Below are positions 11,693-26,529 of a stretch of 64,000 nucleotides of DNA, piece after piece. Position 1 is the first letter of the stretch. Every line of letters begins with the position of its first letter. Below the pieces are notes generated by a model. That model was not told where the DNA came from and searched no databases. It worked only from the letters and a program-made list of their open reading frames with translations. Source of the DNA: Eutypa lata (Eukaryota; Ascomycota; Sordariomycetes; Xylariales; Diatrypaceae); the NCBI GenBank assembly GCA_022661535.1, contig JAKULF010000002.1, positions 806,001 to 870,000 on the forward strand, in the 5' to 3' direction. A program made the translations under genes and the position numbers.

Positions 11693-13207
11693 TTAGATAC
11701 CGGCGTCCACTCTCCAACCCTCTACAGGGAGGGGGAACGTCAAGCACCAAGAAGAGATGCCTTTCTTGAGCTCGTTCAGCTTAGCAACCTCACCACTGGT
11801 GACCTTAGCCCTGAAATCCTTAAGCTTGTTGGCCTCCTTAGGAAGAGCACCCTGAACTTCCTTGCAAAGCTTGATGCTCTGGTCGATGTATTCAGCAACA
11901 CGCTCGAATTCCTTCTCGCCAAAACCGCGAGATGTCATCGCAGGGGTACCAATACGAATACCGCAAGGAGTGAGAGCAGACTTGTCACCCGGAATGCTGT
12001 TCTTGTTGCATGCAATGTTCATCTGCTCAAGGACGGCCTCAACACGCGCACCATCCAAGGCCTGAGGCCTGAGGTCCAATAGGACCATGTGCGAATCAGT
12101 GCCATCGGAAACCATCTTGTAGCCAAGCTCCTTGAACTTGTTCTCTAGTGTCTTGGCATTAGACACGACCTTCTGCTGGTAAGCCTTGAACTCAGGAGTC
12201 TGAGCCTGCTTCAAAGCTACAGCTAAAGCGGTGATAGTGTGGTTGTGGGGACCACCCTGATGGCCAGGGAAGACAGAGAAGTTGATAGGGTTCTCCAAGT
12301 CGTACAAGGTCTGCTTGCCCGTCTTGGGATCAGTGCTACGCACGCCCTTGCGGAAGAAGATCATAGCACCTCGGGGGCCGCGAAGCGACTTGTGTGTAGT
12401 GGTTGTGACAATGTCGGCGTGGGGGAAGGGGGACTTAATGACCTCGGCAGCAATGAGACCCGAGATATGGGCCATGTCCACCACGAGGTATGCTCCGACA
12501 GAGTCGGCAATCTTGCGCATGCGAGCGTAGTCGATCTCACGGCAGTAGGCTGAAGTACCGGCAACCAACACCTTAGGTCGGAACAGCTGAGCGTTCTCTT
12601 CCAGTCTATCGTAGTCAATGATACCAGTGTCGGTGTTGACCCGGTAAGGCATGGTGTCGAAATAGGTGGAGACAGCAGAGATCTTCTTCGCGGGGGTCTG
12701 GTAACCGTGGCTCAGATGTCCACCGTGGGGAAGATCCAAGCCCATCAATCTGCCGTGAGGGGGCATGAGAGCCTGGTAGACCTGCAAGTTGGCAGGGCTC
12801 CCACTGAGAGCCTGAACATTGACACCCCATTTCTCCGAGTCGAGGTGGAAGGCCTCGAGAGCCCGCTTCTGGCAAAGCAACTCGATCTCGTCGATATGTT
12901 GGTTACCACCATAGTACCGAGCACCTGGGAGACCTTCGGAGTACTTGTTGGACATAGGCGAGCCGAGGGCATCGAAGACGGCACGAGATGTAACGTTTTC
13001 CGAGGCAATGAGGATAATAGACTCTCGTTGACGCTGAATCTCCTTTTTCATGATATCGGCAACCTCGGGATCAGAGTCCACAAGGGATCTCTCGAGAAGC
13101 TGGGTAAACAAAGGTTAGAGATGCTATCCGAGCGGTCAAGGAAACGTTGCTCGGACACTCACCTCCTTGTGCTCCTTAGAGAGGGCATAATTCTCGTTGG
13201 TAGCCAT
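11693..13207 (-). CDS. SHM2: Serine hydroxymethyltransferase, cytosolic
   Basis: Two exons, 13207-13163 and 13099-11693, separated by a 63-nt GTGAGT...CAG intron, give 483 residues, normal for fungal SHMT. The enzyme is PLP-dependent and interconverts serine plus tetrahydrofolate with glycine plus methylene-tetrahydrofolate, feeding one-carbon metabolism. The exon joint restores the usual start ([17 protein letters not shown]). Diagnostic blocks are IALIASENV-like ([14 protein letters not shown]), [15 protein letters not shown], the PLP-lysine block [15 protein letters not shown] with Lys near residue 252, and the C-terminal PLPVEGWR. No mitochondrial presequence precedes the first exon ([10 protein letters not shown]), so I call the cytosolic isoform. 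Nothing in it looks damaged. Confidence 0.97.
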
Positions 13208-15596
13208 TGTGATTGGATGAATTGAATCTTCTTCTCTTTCCTGTTTAGTAAGAATGACAAGACAACAGCACTTGAAATTGAAGAAAATGTTCAACTACAG
13301 AAGGGGGAAAGAAAAGGCAACAAAATTCAATGTTGAGAGAACCGTAGAAAAATTCAGTTTTGACTGTGGAGTCGACACTTCTCAAGGATCGGCGAGGGGC
13401 ATATGGTGGGGTATTCCACACTAAGCTACATGTATAGGTACCTATAGGTAACTCTCACTGCTCTTTCTACCCCGAGTACAACGTTTAGTCCCTACCTTCA
13501 TGTAGGTACACTAGCTATATACTTGTACGGAGTCAGTACTTCGCTTACATACTTAAGTAGTTACAATCGAGCGCCGAACTCGGCCATAGCCGGAGCTTAG
13601 GTAATGTTCAAGCTAACGATCAATTGATGAGGACCCTGATGAAACAATCGTGAAATATCACCTGAAATAACATGAACGAGCTTAATGGGTACCAAGCATC
13701 TAGTATAATCGTGCCCTTTCCACTATCCAGGTTACATATACACACACTTCTAATATTTTAGCCTTACTACCATATAACTGTAGCGGTGGTAGTTCCTGTA
13801 CATTCGGCTTCAAGAACCAAGACACAGACTGTCCTTATAAATAGGTAGCACTTTACTACCCACGTATACTATGTGCCCATGGCGATTTATGTTATGTCTT
13901 CACTATTTAGATATACGCCGATCATCACCTAGCAGCCATCATTGTATGCCTGTATGCTTAGCTACCTAGGTATACTACCTAACACCAGGTATAAATCCTA
14001 TACCTCAGTAACCCGGATAAGTGATCTGGTTAGGTTATATAGCCAAGTAGTGCTACGAGGCTCATAATTAAGTGATATATAATAGCAACTGAGTGAATCA
14101 GACATGACAGCTTCAAGGTATATAATACAGAAGTTTATTTACAACTTGCTCTCTACTTCAAGTCCTAGCTTCTGGTCAATTTGTGATTTGGTAGCTTTAA
14201 TTCCGCTGTTGCATCATATTACTTTATATGTTATTTTATCTTTCTCCTTTCCCTCTTTCTGCCCAACTTGTTACTATCACAAAATCGTGAATATATTGCA
14301 AATTCCATCCTAGCATAACCCTTATAGGAGCAACTACTTATACTCTGTAAATTTGGAAATTCTATCTTGAGAGCTGTTGTCAAGTCGTTTTGCTTTCATG
14401 TATTTGCTATCCTTGGCAACTTAGTAGTCAGTCGCTTAAACTTGACTGCTCTAACCCCGTATCATGGTGTACATAGGAAAAGAGAGAAAGGTATATGCCC
14501 AGCCCAGGATTCACTTAGGAACCTCCATGATCAACACCAGGCGAACAATTATTCCTCAGAACCCAAAATTACCGAGAAGACCCTAATCATCTTGCCCGAA
14601 TGATGAATGGTTGTGTTCAAATGTACCTCCCTGCTTGTATGATCGCATGGGGGTACCTAGAGAAAGTCAAGCAAGCTCAACAACATGATCCATAGTCCGA
14701 TAGTTGGTGATAGAATCAGATGGGTGCATACAAACTATCTACGGTGATCCGAACTTGACTTGGGGATTATTGTGGACCGTATGGGGTTGAATGCAATAGC
14801 GGCAACGAAGATAAGTTCATATGTATGAGTTGTTCACCCGCAGTGTGTACCTACACTGGCTCCAGAAACATGTGTGAAGTTTAGCGTTATTGTTATTGAA
14901 AATAAAACATTAGACATTCTATGTAATATCTAGATTTTAAGTTTAAAGGCATGATTACTCTAACGTTAAGCCTTTACAACGTTTAGTTACCATAGCAAAG
15001 CGACGGTCTGAATGCTACTATTACTCTCAAGCTGTACTGTACCTGCTTCCGCCATGCATTTATTGCACCATGTACATAAATTATGTACTATCGGTGGTTG
15101 GTTACCAACGTGCAGTTGCCGGGTCAAATTGCGTGGCTTTTCCTGCGTCATTGGTTGACTACCTGCCTACGAAGTACACAGGGCTTGTTTGGGTATGGCG
15201 TAATTCGTCACAAGGCAGCTGCCAAAAGGATTGAGGTGACTGGGTGTACCAGCAGTGCCCAGCTTCAACTGTAGCTTGAGCAAGTATCAGCAAGTGTCTC
15301 ACATGAGACCAGACTGCTCCACTCGAGCCACTACCCGCCACCCACTACCCATGTCCTATCGCTAGTAGCGCTCCTACCTAGAGCTATTCCCTCTTATCTC
15401 TGAGACTATGACCTGACCTGACCCTCCTGTGGCGGCTTCCTACCTCCCAAAACAATAACAACATCAATATCATCAACTCTCCTCCATCTATCATATCTCC
15501 CTTACCTTCTTTTTCATCCATCATCAGTCTGTTCCCGAGTCGTTTTTCGTTTGCAGCATTTACCAATAAGAGTTAAACCATACGCCAGCCGTCACG
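13208..15596. other. Divergent promoter region between SHMT and PEP4 genes
   Basis: About 2.4 kb with no supported gene. It contains many TAGGTA/TACCTA words, including the palindrome ATAGGTACCTAT near 13434-13445. The CT-rich stretch at about 15460-15540 just before the protease start looks like a fungal core promoter and leader. Confidence 0.5.
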
Positions 15597-16882
<1,286 letters not shown>

Positions 16883-18172
16883 ATAGGTGTGAAACGATGG
16901 TTCCTGTAAACAAGAGAATTCATATTACTAGTATAGCGTGATGGATGCTGCGTGTGGTTGCAACAAGATTGTCATGCAAGGGGGTGGTGATTCCCAATAG
17001 GATTATGTACTCGGAGCCTGAGATGCATACGCACTACGGACTATTCAATATTCAAATGGGGGCATTTCCTATAGCCTTTAATTACGGGCGCATATTGTAC
17101 ATGAGACGCTTCAATGAAATGAACTAAACAATTTTGCGATTGAGAAAATTGAACGCCTAAGTGCATATTGTAGCTCCTGTTGTAACTGATTTATTCGAGC
17201 CAACATTGACTGAAATGGTGCCAAGAGAGGGAGCTCAGGCGAGTTGATACACCAGAAACAGGAACAGGAACAGGAACCGTAGCGCTAAGATGCCGCAAAA
17301 CCATAACTAGCTACAGTATCAAAGTATGTACATACAGTAATAGAGGCAAACGTGGGGCACGTGACGCAGGGATAGAGAGCACGGGATAACGCTAGGATAG
17401 AAATGGATTAGTGTCAAATTTAGTGTCGCTCATTCTTCCTGAGGCAGAGGGAAGAAAGTCCAGGACAGACTGCAGCCTCTTCTTCCTTCGCCCTGATAAC
17501 TAAATGCGTCGTTTAAGAAAGTAAAAAAGTTTTTTATCACGGAAATTCATCTTGAAAACCCTTGAAATAACTTTACAACACTTTCCTGTGATACTTAAAT
17601 GATTCCCCGTGGTGGATTCGGATAAGATGTTCCTTTTTTTTCTTTAACACCTAGGTACTCTTCTCTTCCCTCATTCTTCTAGGTTCAATTCGTTGGTTGG
17701 TCGTAGCGCCCATTCCTTCCAGTCACAGCGCAAGCACAGTCCCTTGACAACCTTGGAAGGCAGGGGAGCACTAAACAGGGCAGACAATACGCACTGTCTT
17801 ATCATTGCCAATTTATGGTTTAACCAGCGAAACCAGCAGAACCAGGAAATGTTAGCAGCAGCAAAACCGTGTTATTCATAATAGAGATACTGTACACAGC
17901 TACAGCTACAGCACCAGCACCAGCACCAGCACTGAATACAGTGGTGACTAAAACTTTACGGGGGACTAACCGACTTGACTGCCCTCTTGCCGCGACTGCG
18001 ACTACTGCGACTACAACCATCAATTCGGCTGGTCTACTTATTACTGCCCCTTCAAAAATCGCGACTGGACCAACGCCTACGCGCATCGCGACCAGCGACA
18101 AGAGCCACCAACAATTTGACGTTGGAGGGGAAGAACCCGACAACATCGGGATAAAAAAACATTAAACAATTA
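16883..18172. other. PEP4 3' flank and upstream region of the Gln-rich gene
   Basis: No supported gene. A short tandem CAGGAA run lies near 17257-17278. A short frame at 17869-18165, rich in Ala, Pro and Thr, ends just before the next gene and is more likely its 5' leader than a separate gene. Confidence 0.4.
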
Positions 18173-21100
18173 ATGACGAGTCGCGATAGCCAAATAACAA
18201 GTCCAGAATTACCCCCCAAAATCTCTTTTTACACACCCAACATCAACATGGCCTCGCCGGCCGTAGCAATTCCGAATGGGGTTGCTACAGGATCATCATC
18301 TTCATCTCCATCATTAAATCACCAGGTTAAAAATGATGTCAATGTCCCCGTCACCACTACGATGTCCTCTAACGATAGCGCTATGGCTGCAGAGAATGCG
18401 CAATCATTCTCATCTTCATCTTCATCCTCGTCAGCATCAGCATCCACCAATAATACTACCTCGATCAAGCGCAAACGCGAGACAAGCCTAGATGAGGGCC
18501 ACATGCAACTAGATCATCACGATACTGATCCGCATCATCCCGGGAAGTCCTCCGCTACCACTGCTGTCAACGATGACAAGACTGCCAACGGCTTAACCGC
18601 AACCAAGGATCTCAAGTCCGCCATCCGCGACTATTTTCAAGTACTTGAAAGGTAAATTAAATCTCAACGCAATTGGCATGCTAATCACATTGCTCAACCT
18701 ACCCTGTCTCACTTTCTCTCACCTACTTTCCTTCCCCTAATACCATCTTTCTGTTCTGCAACGAGATAATTAATATTAATTCAACCCTTATCTATAGATA
18801 TGATGCAACACCCTCTATTCTCAAACGACCTCTTCCTGAACCAGACGCTGCCGATGAACCCCAAGCAAAACGCAAGAAGTCAGAGGAACCACAAGGACCT
18901 GCTCAGGTCTCTATTGCCGACAAAGTCGCCAGAGGAGATTACAAGGATCTAGATGCTGTCATCTTCGACGTTAAGTCTTCTGCCTCTAGCCAGGTGATTG
19001 AATTGCGCACAATAGAACCTGGAAAAGACCCTAGCTCGAACGATGAAGCAATTGCCAGGACTTTGTCCTTCAAACAGAAGGCACATGAAATCTTTAGGAG
19101 GGAAATTGCATATCCGAATGTTCCCGAAGCCCTACAGAGCCTCGATTCCACCAATGCATTGCAAACTAGCGCCAGTGGGAATGTCGTCCTCAGCGTCCAC
19201 GGCATGGCCCCAAGACCAACCCAGCTGTACTCGAGTCTCCAGCACCCTGTATCTACACCCGGCAATCCTAAGGGTACCATCCGAGCACTATCCGAGAAGC
19301 TCTTGCCCCAAGGCGTCAGGACGGCCAAGGCAATGCCTTTCTTCTTTCCATCGGCCGTTGAGAAGGACAAGAAGTCCAAGACTCTGGGTGAACTATTCCC
19401 ACCTCCACGTAATCTGCCCTCTCTGCAACCCCCTAAGGCCCCTAAGAGCACGACCAAGGGTGTCCAGGTTGGTTGGCACCGCCCAGAATTGACGGAGAAG
19501 TCTAAGTACCGTGCTGGATCTTACTCTACTCAACCACTATCAACTGGACGCTGGCTAGATTATAGCAATGCGGCCCCTCCCTCCCAGATCATGACGAAGC
19601 AACGCGAACGAGCCTTGAGTCTTGCCGGGACGAAGCCCTCCACCTCGGACCTGGAAGCATCCGAAATGGAATCTCTCTTTCGTGGCGCTTTTTCCAGCTT
19701 CGCCCCTTCCAGGGATGACTCCGCAGCTACCATCTCTTCTGGCATGATCAGCCAGACTCTATGGTGGCAAAAAGCCGGTAAAAGGAGCTTCGAGCGTTTG
19801 ATTGGGACCGACCACTCGGAAGATAGTGCCAACGACAGCGACATGGCCGACGCCAGTCCGGCCGGAGAGATTGATGAGGGCTTGATTCAGGACGTAATCG
19901 ATAACTGGGACGATACCATGGTCGATCCTAGCCTCGAGCAAGCCTGCTGCCCGAAGAAGTCAGACGAAGAGAAAGATGTTGACGATGTTCTCCAAGACGT
20001 GTCCGACATGATTCAAACCCTCATCTCATACCAGAGAAATCGCAATCTACAGCTACCTACTGCATCAAGTCAGAGTCGATATGCAGCAGATCCGGCTCAT
20101 AGCGACATGCTCACCAATGGAACGCCTGTGCAGCCTAGTGAGGAAGAAACGGCGACTTACGAGGCATTGAAAACCCAGCTCGTGCTCGTGATTCAAATGC
20201 TGCCACCATTTGCCGTAGCGCGTCTGAACTCAGACAGGCTGGATGAGCTGAACATTTCTACCAAAATGGAAGTCCGGACGGACGAGTATCAGGGAGTTAT
20301 GGAAGAAGACGAGGCATCGGCGCGTGCTAGAGCCGCTAGCATGGCTGCATCAACTCCTCGCCCTACTGGTCATCGGTCGTCTAGCTCATCATCTAGCTTA
20401 CAATATAGCCAGCAATACCCCACGGCCAACCGTGCCCCAATGCCAAACCAGCCTTATTATGGTACACAGACACCAGCTCGACAACCGTCAGGCATGCAGC
20501 GGGCACCACAGACGATGCCACCGACCTACTCGCAGCGACCACCATCCAATACTGGCTATCGACCCCCGAACCCCTACCCAGGTACACCGTATGCTCAGCA
20601 GCTAGCTAAGACCCAAGGTTCATACTCGCAGCCTGGCTCGTATGGGGGAACACCAGCGCAAGGTCGTCCGCCTTATCAGCAGTATTCAGGTTATCCTAAT
20701 ACTACTAGTCATACTCCTCAACCGCGTTATCCGTCGTATACATCAAACCCTCAGATACCACCGAACCCCTATCACCATCAGCCGTATCAACCGCAACACC
20801 AACACCAACACCAACACCAGCATCAACATCAACAACCAGGAACTCCTACGCATGCGCCTTATGGCCAGTATACTAATGGTACAAGCTCCTTGCCTCAGCG
20901 AACCGCATCTCCCCATGTCGCCCACCAAACACCTCAGCATATGTCGCAACAAGGATATAATCCTACAGCAACACCTACGAGACAACCTTCATACGGCGGT
21001 CAGCCAAATATGGCTAATGACCCATCGAGACGCTTCTATCCTCCCGCCAGTTCGCCCACGGTGCAACAGCATCAACAGCATCAACAGCCTCAACAACCCC

Positions 21101-21555
21101 AGCCTCAGCCCCAGCCACAACAGAGCGCCCAGAACCGATCCCATCCCAACAGCACCCCATTTCAGACTTCTCTCAACTCCCATCAACTTCAGCGGGCTAT
21201 GGACCAAGCTAGACAGCGGTTCGAACAGAAAACAGGACAGAGAATAGACGAGGCCACAAAGAATTCCATGTCAGGCCCGGGGCAGAGCCACCCTCAGGTT
21301 ACAACCCCCGTCGGTTTAGGAGGCATCGGTCTTGGACCGGACCCGGCCAGGATGGCAGCTGCCAGAGCCGGTGCGCCCGGTACTCCCAGTGCGGCTGTTG
21401 CCGGTGGTTACAATGCTTCCAGCCAAAGCCCGAAGCCTCAGGTGAATTTGCCTGCCGCTAGCAACCCCCCTGCTGCAACGAATGGAAGTCCGATGGTTAC
21501 AACTTCAGGCCCTGCGGCAAATGGTGCTACTCCAACAGCCGGCAAAGAAGCTTAG
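18173..21555 (+). CDS. Large Gln/Pro-rich nuclear-type protein, possible chromatin or transcription factor subunit
   Basis: Two exons, 18173-18651 and 18798-21555 (146-nt intron, GTAAAT...TAG), give about 1078 residues. The ATG at 18248 would give a protein 25 residues shorter and has a good context. The N-terminus is Ser-rich with a basic KRKRE cluster. A conserved-looking block spans the junction (IRDYFQVLERYDATPSILKR), followed by KRKK and IADKVARGDYKDLDAVIFDV, which faintly recalls the last helices of a bromodomain (inference only). The middle has WHRPELTEKSKYRAGSYS and STGRWLDYSN, then acidic and helical parts. The last 400 residues are Pro/Gln/Tyr-rich low complexity with an alternating His-Gln run near 20795-20835. 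This composition is typical of chromatin-remodelling or Mediator-like subunits, but I do not recognise the family with confidence. Confidence 0.8.
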
Positions 21556-23886
21556 AAGGCTTCGATGCCCCAAATGATTTCACCGAGCCCTGTTCAGACT
21601 GCTCTGGACCACATTAGTACAAATAATGTGAATGGTCAGATCAATGGTCCAATTAATGGTCAGATTGATAGTCAAAATGGTGTCCAAATTGGTAGCCGTT
21701 ACTATTATGGGTACAGACCGATTTGGGATGGGGAGAATGGGAACAGTCGTAAATCTTGAAAGGGGCCTCCTCCGTGCTAGCAAATGGACGGATAATATTT
21801 GTTCGTACAAATGCTAAAGATTTAATAAGCTTTCGATAATTAAATCTTTCCTAGAGACGGCAGAAGCTACGGTTAGGGCTAGATATAAAGTTTTTTCTAC
21901 TACATTACACTTACCTACCCATGATTTTTGGGGATTGGAGTTGCAGACTGTGCACGGGACCTTCTGCAGGCGTTTGTTCTTAGGGTGACCATATCGGAAG
22001 CGAGGGAGGGTTTGACGGTATTTTATGGATGAATACGTTGCTTCGAATCTTGCTATGCTTTGATTGGTTCGGAGAAAGGGGGGAAGGGGGCTGCAGAGAA
22101 AGGGGACCAAGAAGAACTCATCTTTTATTTTTGTTTTCTGTCGAATTTTTGTTACATTCAAACAACTTGCTAGACACAACACTAGAAGGGCGAAAGGCAA
22201 GGCAAGGCAGGACAAGGCAAGGCAACCAAGGAGGATTTCTAAAAAAGGGGAGGGCGTGGGACCAAGTTCGACAAATTCTCCCGGTTTTGAGGGCCGTATC
22301 GAAACCTGGTAGATTCGTTCATCCCAGGTGGTCTTTTATTTTATTTTATTCTGTTGATTCGGTTCTTTTTTCTTCTACTTCGCTGTTGTTCTCTCGGACA
22401 GATGGATACACAGACAGATAGATGGCTTGGATGGATGGATGGATGGATTACATTCTGTTTATCTGTTGAACTGTCTGTTTGAGCGTCCCATCTACCTCTC
22501 TAGTTGCATTGCGTTGCGCTGCGCTGCGTTGCTCCAGACGAGCAAGCAAGCAAAGCAAGCAAGCAACCCCCCTTCCTCCCCATCCTCGGTTCTAGGGCTC
22601 GGTCGTCACGCTTGTTACGCGAGTACGCGCCCTCGGTGTATAAACAGTTTACAGCTAGTTTAATGCAAACATTTGCCTTTGTATATTGTATGTTTGTCGG
22701 TTTTTTGGCTCGTCCTTCTCTTTTTGTGTGTGTGAATGTGGTGAAGGAGTTGTTGCCTTGGGCTTAGTTATGTGATAGAGATGGCTGTACTTCTGGTTGT
22801 TAATTATGTATAACTAATTACGATGTTTCATATGTACTTCGTTTTATATTATTGAAAGTTAATGGAGTATGGTATTAGAATTCCACCTTATATAATAAGA
22901 TGTTTCTTGAGACAAACGTATTGATTGATGGTGTTTAATGCATGCTATAATATAGACATTTAAGCTCTTACTTGGGTTTAATAAAATAGGCATCGCAATC
23001 CGAAGTGTTTTCTCATATTGAAATTACATCTTTTTTAATGGACCTACATACTCCATATACTCCCATCAAAGGCCAAACTGCTGCAAGTCACCCTACAACA
23101 TAGTATGGGCAAAGCAGTCCTCTATCTATGATGCTAAGAACATAGCAATCTCGAGACATCATCTTTGTTTCGAAGCACAGATTATAAAGCAAACCATGTC
23201 TTAAATATCTAGCCTTAAAACATGTAGACCATTGTTGGTTTGTATATTATTAATACTAGACCTATGTAGTTTACCAATGTTTATGAACAAGTATTAATAC
23301 AGGCCACATGAAGGCAGCTTCTGGGATATTTTGTCGTAAAGTATTTATAGTATAAATCAGCACTGGGTCCTGGTAAAGGCCATGTTATAGGATTTCTATA
23401 AACAAGAAAAAATGTTGTCATTTAACGACGAAAGGGATTTGGTTGAGTTCCAGCTGAACCAACTACTCTTAATAACAGCCTCTTCATCTGCTCTAGACAA
23501 GAGTTTACGCCATACGAGCAGCAATATCAAGATCTAGTTTAAGTGCTGAGAACAAAAACCCGCATGCCGTTTGTGCTATTGAAGGAATGATTTTCTATAA
23601 CTCATAATCATCGACAATGCATTGACTCTTCTAAATAATAGGAACTCGGAAATGTCCAGCATATTCTAAATTGAGATCCAATCCCTTTCCTTGGCTATTA
23701 ACATTCTTATAGTACAAACTTTCCCCATCCTTCATACATCTATCCTACACTCCTGAATTACAAACAATCTTATAAAACGTACCTAGCCCAAGCGCTCATA
23801 CCGCCCCCCCCATCTCTCTCTCTTACACACCCACTCACCAGCTCCAACCTTACCTTACGTTATTAGTTCATATATTAGCATCAAGA
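21556..23886. other. Convergent intergenic region, no gene
   Basis: This is the 3' flank of the Gln-rich gene and of the minus-strand Clr5 gene. It holds short tandem runs: AAGGC-type repeats near 22195-22235 and GGAT repeats at about 22429-22449. The part from 22800 to 23880 is AT-rich with no supported frame. Confidence 0.45.
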
Positions 23887-25528
23887 TCAAGACCCAGCCA
23901 CCAAGTACGACCCCAAACTCAAAACAGACTCCCGCAGCGTCAGCGTCAGCGACCGGTCGTCCCCCAACCCCAAAAGGAGCACCTCATCAGCGAACGCCTT
24001 GAGCTCGCGGCGGTACACCGCGGCCCTCCGCTCGTAGACATCGGGCCGCATGGAGGCGAGCCAGCGGCCGGCCGCGTCGAGCGCCAGCACCGCCTCGGCC
24101 GTCTCGCCGTGCAGCCGGAGCCCCCGCACCACCGCCAGCAGCAGGTCGAAGCCGATGAGGGCCACGACGGCCGCCCCCGCCGGGTCGTTCGCCCATATCT
24201 CGCGGCGCAGCGTCTGCGAGAGCTCTACTTGTCTCGTCGGCGAGGTGAAGCTCGCGAGTACGTGCGCCAAGCCTGTGTCTGAGCCGATTACGGAGGAGTT
24301 GTACCGGGTGGTGGTGGTGGTAGGTCGTGTTGTTGTTGATGTTGGTGGTGGTGATGGTGATGATGATGATGATGATGATGATGCTGTGGTTGCTGGTGAT
24401 GTTGGTGTTGGTGTTGGTGTTGGTGTTGGCGGAGGACATAATCGCAGCGGTATATCGAAGTTGCTGTGCTTCTCCCCTATGGCCTTGACGAACTCTACCG
24501 GGATATCGATGCCATCGTTCCCATTTCCGTTTTCGGTTTCCCCGTCTCCGCGCCCGGCTTCCCGGTGCGGCGCGGCGAGCCGCTCGAAGACGAGAGTGAA
24601 GGGGTGGCGGCGGCCGAGCACGACCCTCGCCAGGTTCAGGGTGTGGCGCACCAGCGACTGGCGGACCCCGCGGTTCCGGATCTTGGTGAGGACGAGCAGG
24701 TAGTACACCGTGGTGGAATCCTGGTACCGCAGGTGCGCGGGCATCTCGTCCAGGCAGGCGCCCAGCAGGCGGAAGCCGCCGGCCCGCGTCCGCGCCACCT
24801 GGATGCACTGCACGGCCTCGACGAGCCGGCAGAGCCACGCCCACATGGCGTCCCAGCCGTCCAGGCCCCGCCGCCCGCAGATGCCGCGGAACTGCTCGTC
24901 GTACGCCCACGTCCCGCTCTCGATGCACCCCTGGATGTAGCTGTCCGTGATCCGGAGCGACTCTTCGACACGCTGGAGATCCGTCGGGGCACGCAGGGCT
25001 GTCGGAATGGATATGGGCATATTGGCCAGGAGATGACCTAGCGGAATATGGTTGTGGATCTTGCCCTCGTTGTTTGAAGACCCCCCTTCACCCGGGCAGG
25101 CACTATAGTTAGCTGGGTCCCAGCCTTGTCTTATATGCCTCCTTAGGTTGGCGGTATCACTGTGATGATAATACTCGCAGCCGTTGACGACAACGACCTC
25201 GGAGGTGTTTTGCCTCACGCCGTTGTCGAATCCGAAACCATCCATCTCCTGGATTTGCGATCCTGTTCGATATTTGTACAGACCCCATTTTCTAAGCCGT
25301 GTCTTATACATCCTAGCACTATACTGGGGCGGTTTTTACTTAGCGATTGCTCATATATATATAAAAGTACACCATTAGATTTAGGGACGCTTACGTGGCA
25401 AAAAAGTTGTAGTCTCTAGCCATGATGTCCATCGTCTCTTGCAGCGTCTTGCTTTCCTCGCGGTAGAGCTGGGCGATGGTCTCTCGATGGGGCTCCCAGT
25501 CACCCGAGGCTGCGTAATTCTTCGGCAT
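23887..25528 (-). CDS. Clr5-domain protein
   Basis: Two exons, 25528-25395 and 25312-23887, with an 82-nt intron (GTAAGC...TAG), give about 519 residues. Splicing assembles an N-terminal Clr5 domain from DWEPHRETIAQLYREESKTL, METM-like DIMARDY and, across the junction, FFATMYKTRLRKWGLYKY. Clr5 domains sit at the N-terminus of many fungal nuclear or regulatory proteins; the name comes from an S. pombe heterochromatin factor. The rest is mainly helical and resembles tetratricopeptide-like or transcription-factor middle regions, with no clear motif. A Thr/Ser/Pro low-complexity run near residues 330-380 is encoded by the trinucleotide tract at 24308-24382. Coding GC is very high in the 3' two thirds. 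I chose the ATG at 25528 because the Clr5 motif starts right after it. The specific function is unknown. Confidence 0.8.
24308..24382. repeat. Composite trinucleotide repeat (GGT/GTT then GAT)
   Basis: Plus-strand GGT and GTT units are followed by a pure GAT run. It lies inside the minus-strand Clr5-domain gene, where it encodes a Ser run flanked by Thr/Pro. It is a length-variable tract and a likely source of allelic variation. Confidence 0.8.
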
Positions 25529-26529
25529 GTTGAGAGGTTGATGGATTGTTAGTTTTGACAAGATATGCGTGTTTATGTGTAGTCCATAGGGTAACGCAAT
25601 GAGGTTACAGAAGCATACAGTAGGCGATTGATATATCTTCAACGCATAAGACTCTATTCTAGAACAAAAGTAGGATCCTAAAGGTTACCTATAATTACGG
25701 ATATTCCAGGATAACTATCAAAGTTCCATGCATGGGGTAGGTTGCATTCTATGTGGATTACCCAAACCCAACCGTCCAATTGCGAGTATAGGAAACTAAT
25801 AAGACAGGACGATATGGAAATCTAAGCCCTATATGATTACAGGCATAACCAATAGCATGGCTGAATGCTGGGAAATGGACCTGTCAAATTAGTAAGCAAT
25901 TCCAACCTTTCGTAACCATGGTTTAACATACACACGTCACAAATTGTAGTTATTCCTAATCATGAGGAACATTTCAGACATGCTGGATATCGCCTTCACG
26001 GTCGTTGGTCGTTTTTCTATGAGCGGATGAAGAGTGGTGTGGATTATTATACCGAAGTTTGATTTAAATTTGGCGATGGTATGCATCATGCCGTGAAACA
26101 GAAGCACCGTAAGAAGCTCGCTGAACGTAGACTTAATAGGTAAATGCAGGCAGGGCAGGGGTCCGGTGTCAGGATCGTGCAGTCGGGCTAGCGAAGACCC
26201 AGCAGTTCGGGATATGTACAATGCAATACAGTACAGTAGTTTGCGCCCTTCTCCAAAACATAGCCCCAATCATCATCGGCCAGTCAAGTCACATCTCACG
26301 TAATATTGATATATTATGTATGTGTTGCATCGCGTTGCCTATGCAGATGCAGTCTATGGCAAGTTCCGTTCATTAATATTGTTGAGAGAATATCTATGCA
26401 ATGTGGCAATGCAGCTGGGTTCTACCTAGTTTAACCGCTGGGTATGTATGTATAAGAATTCTTATTTCTTATTATTCACTACGACACCCGGTGCGTGTTG
26501 TCGTGTCATGCTATGTATGTCGTGGCTAT
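25529..26529. other. Intergenic, no supported gene
   Basis: Promoter of the Clr5 gene and 3' flank of the DUF5695-like gene. A 110-codon minus frame at 25937-26269 shows no domain-like sequence or biased codon use. Confidence 0.45.

Noticed and set aside
23987..24928. 313-codon minus-strand frame inside the Clr5 gene
   Set aside because: Alternative frame of the same GC-rich coding region, with Arg/Ala-rich content and no domain, while the Clr5-joined frame has a clear N-terminal domain.
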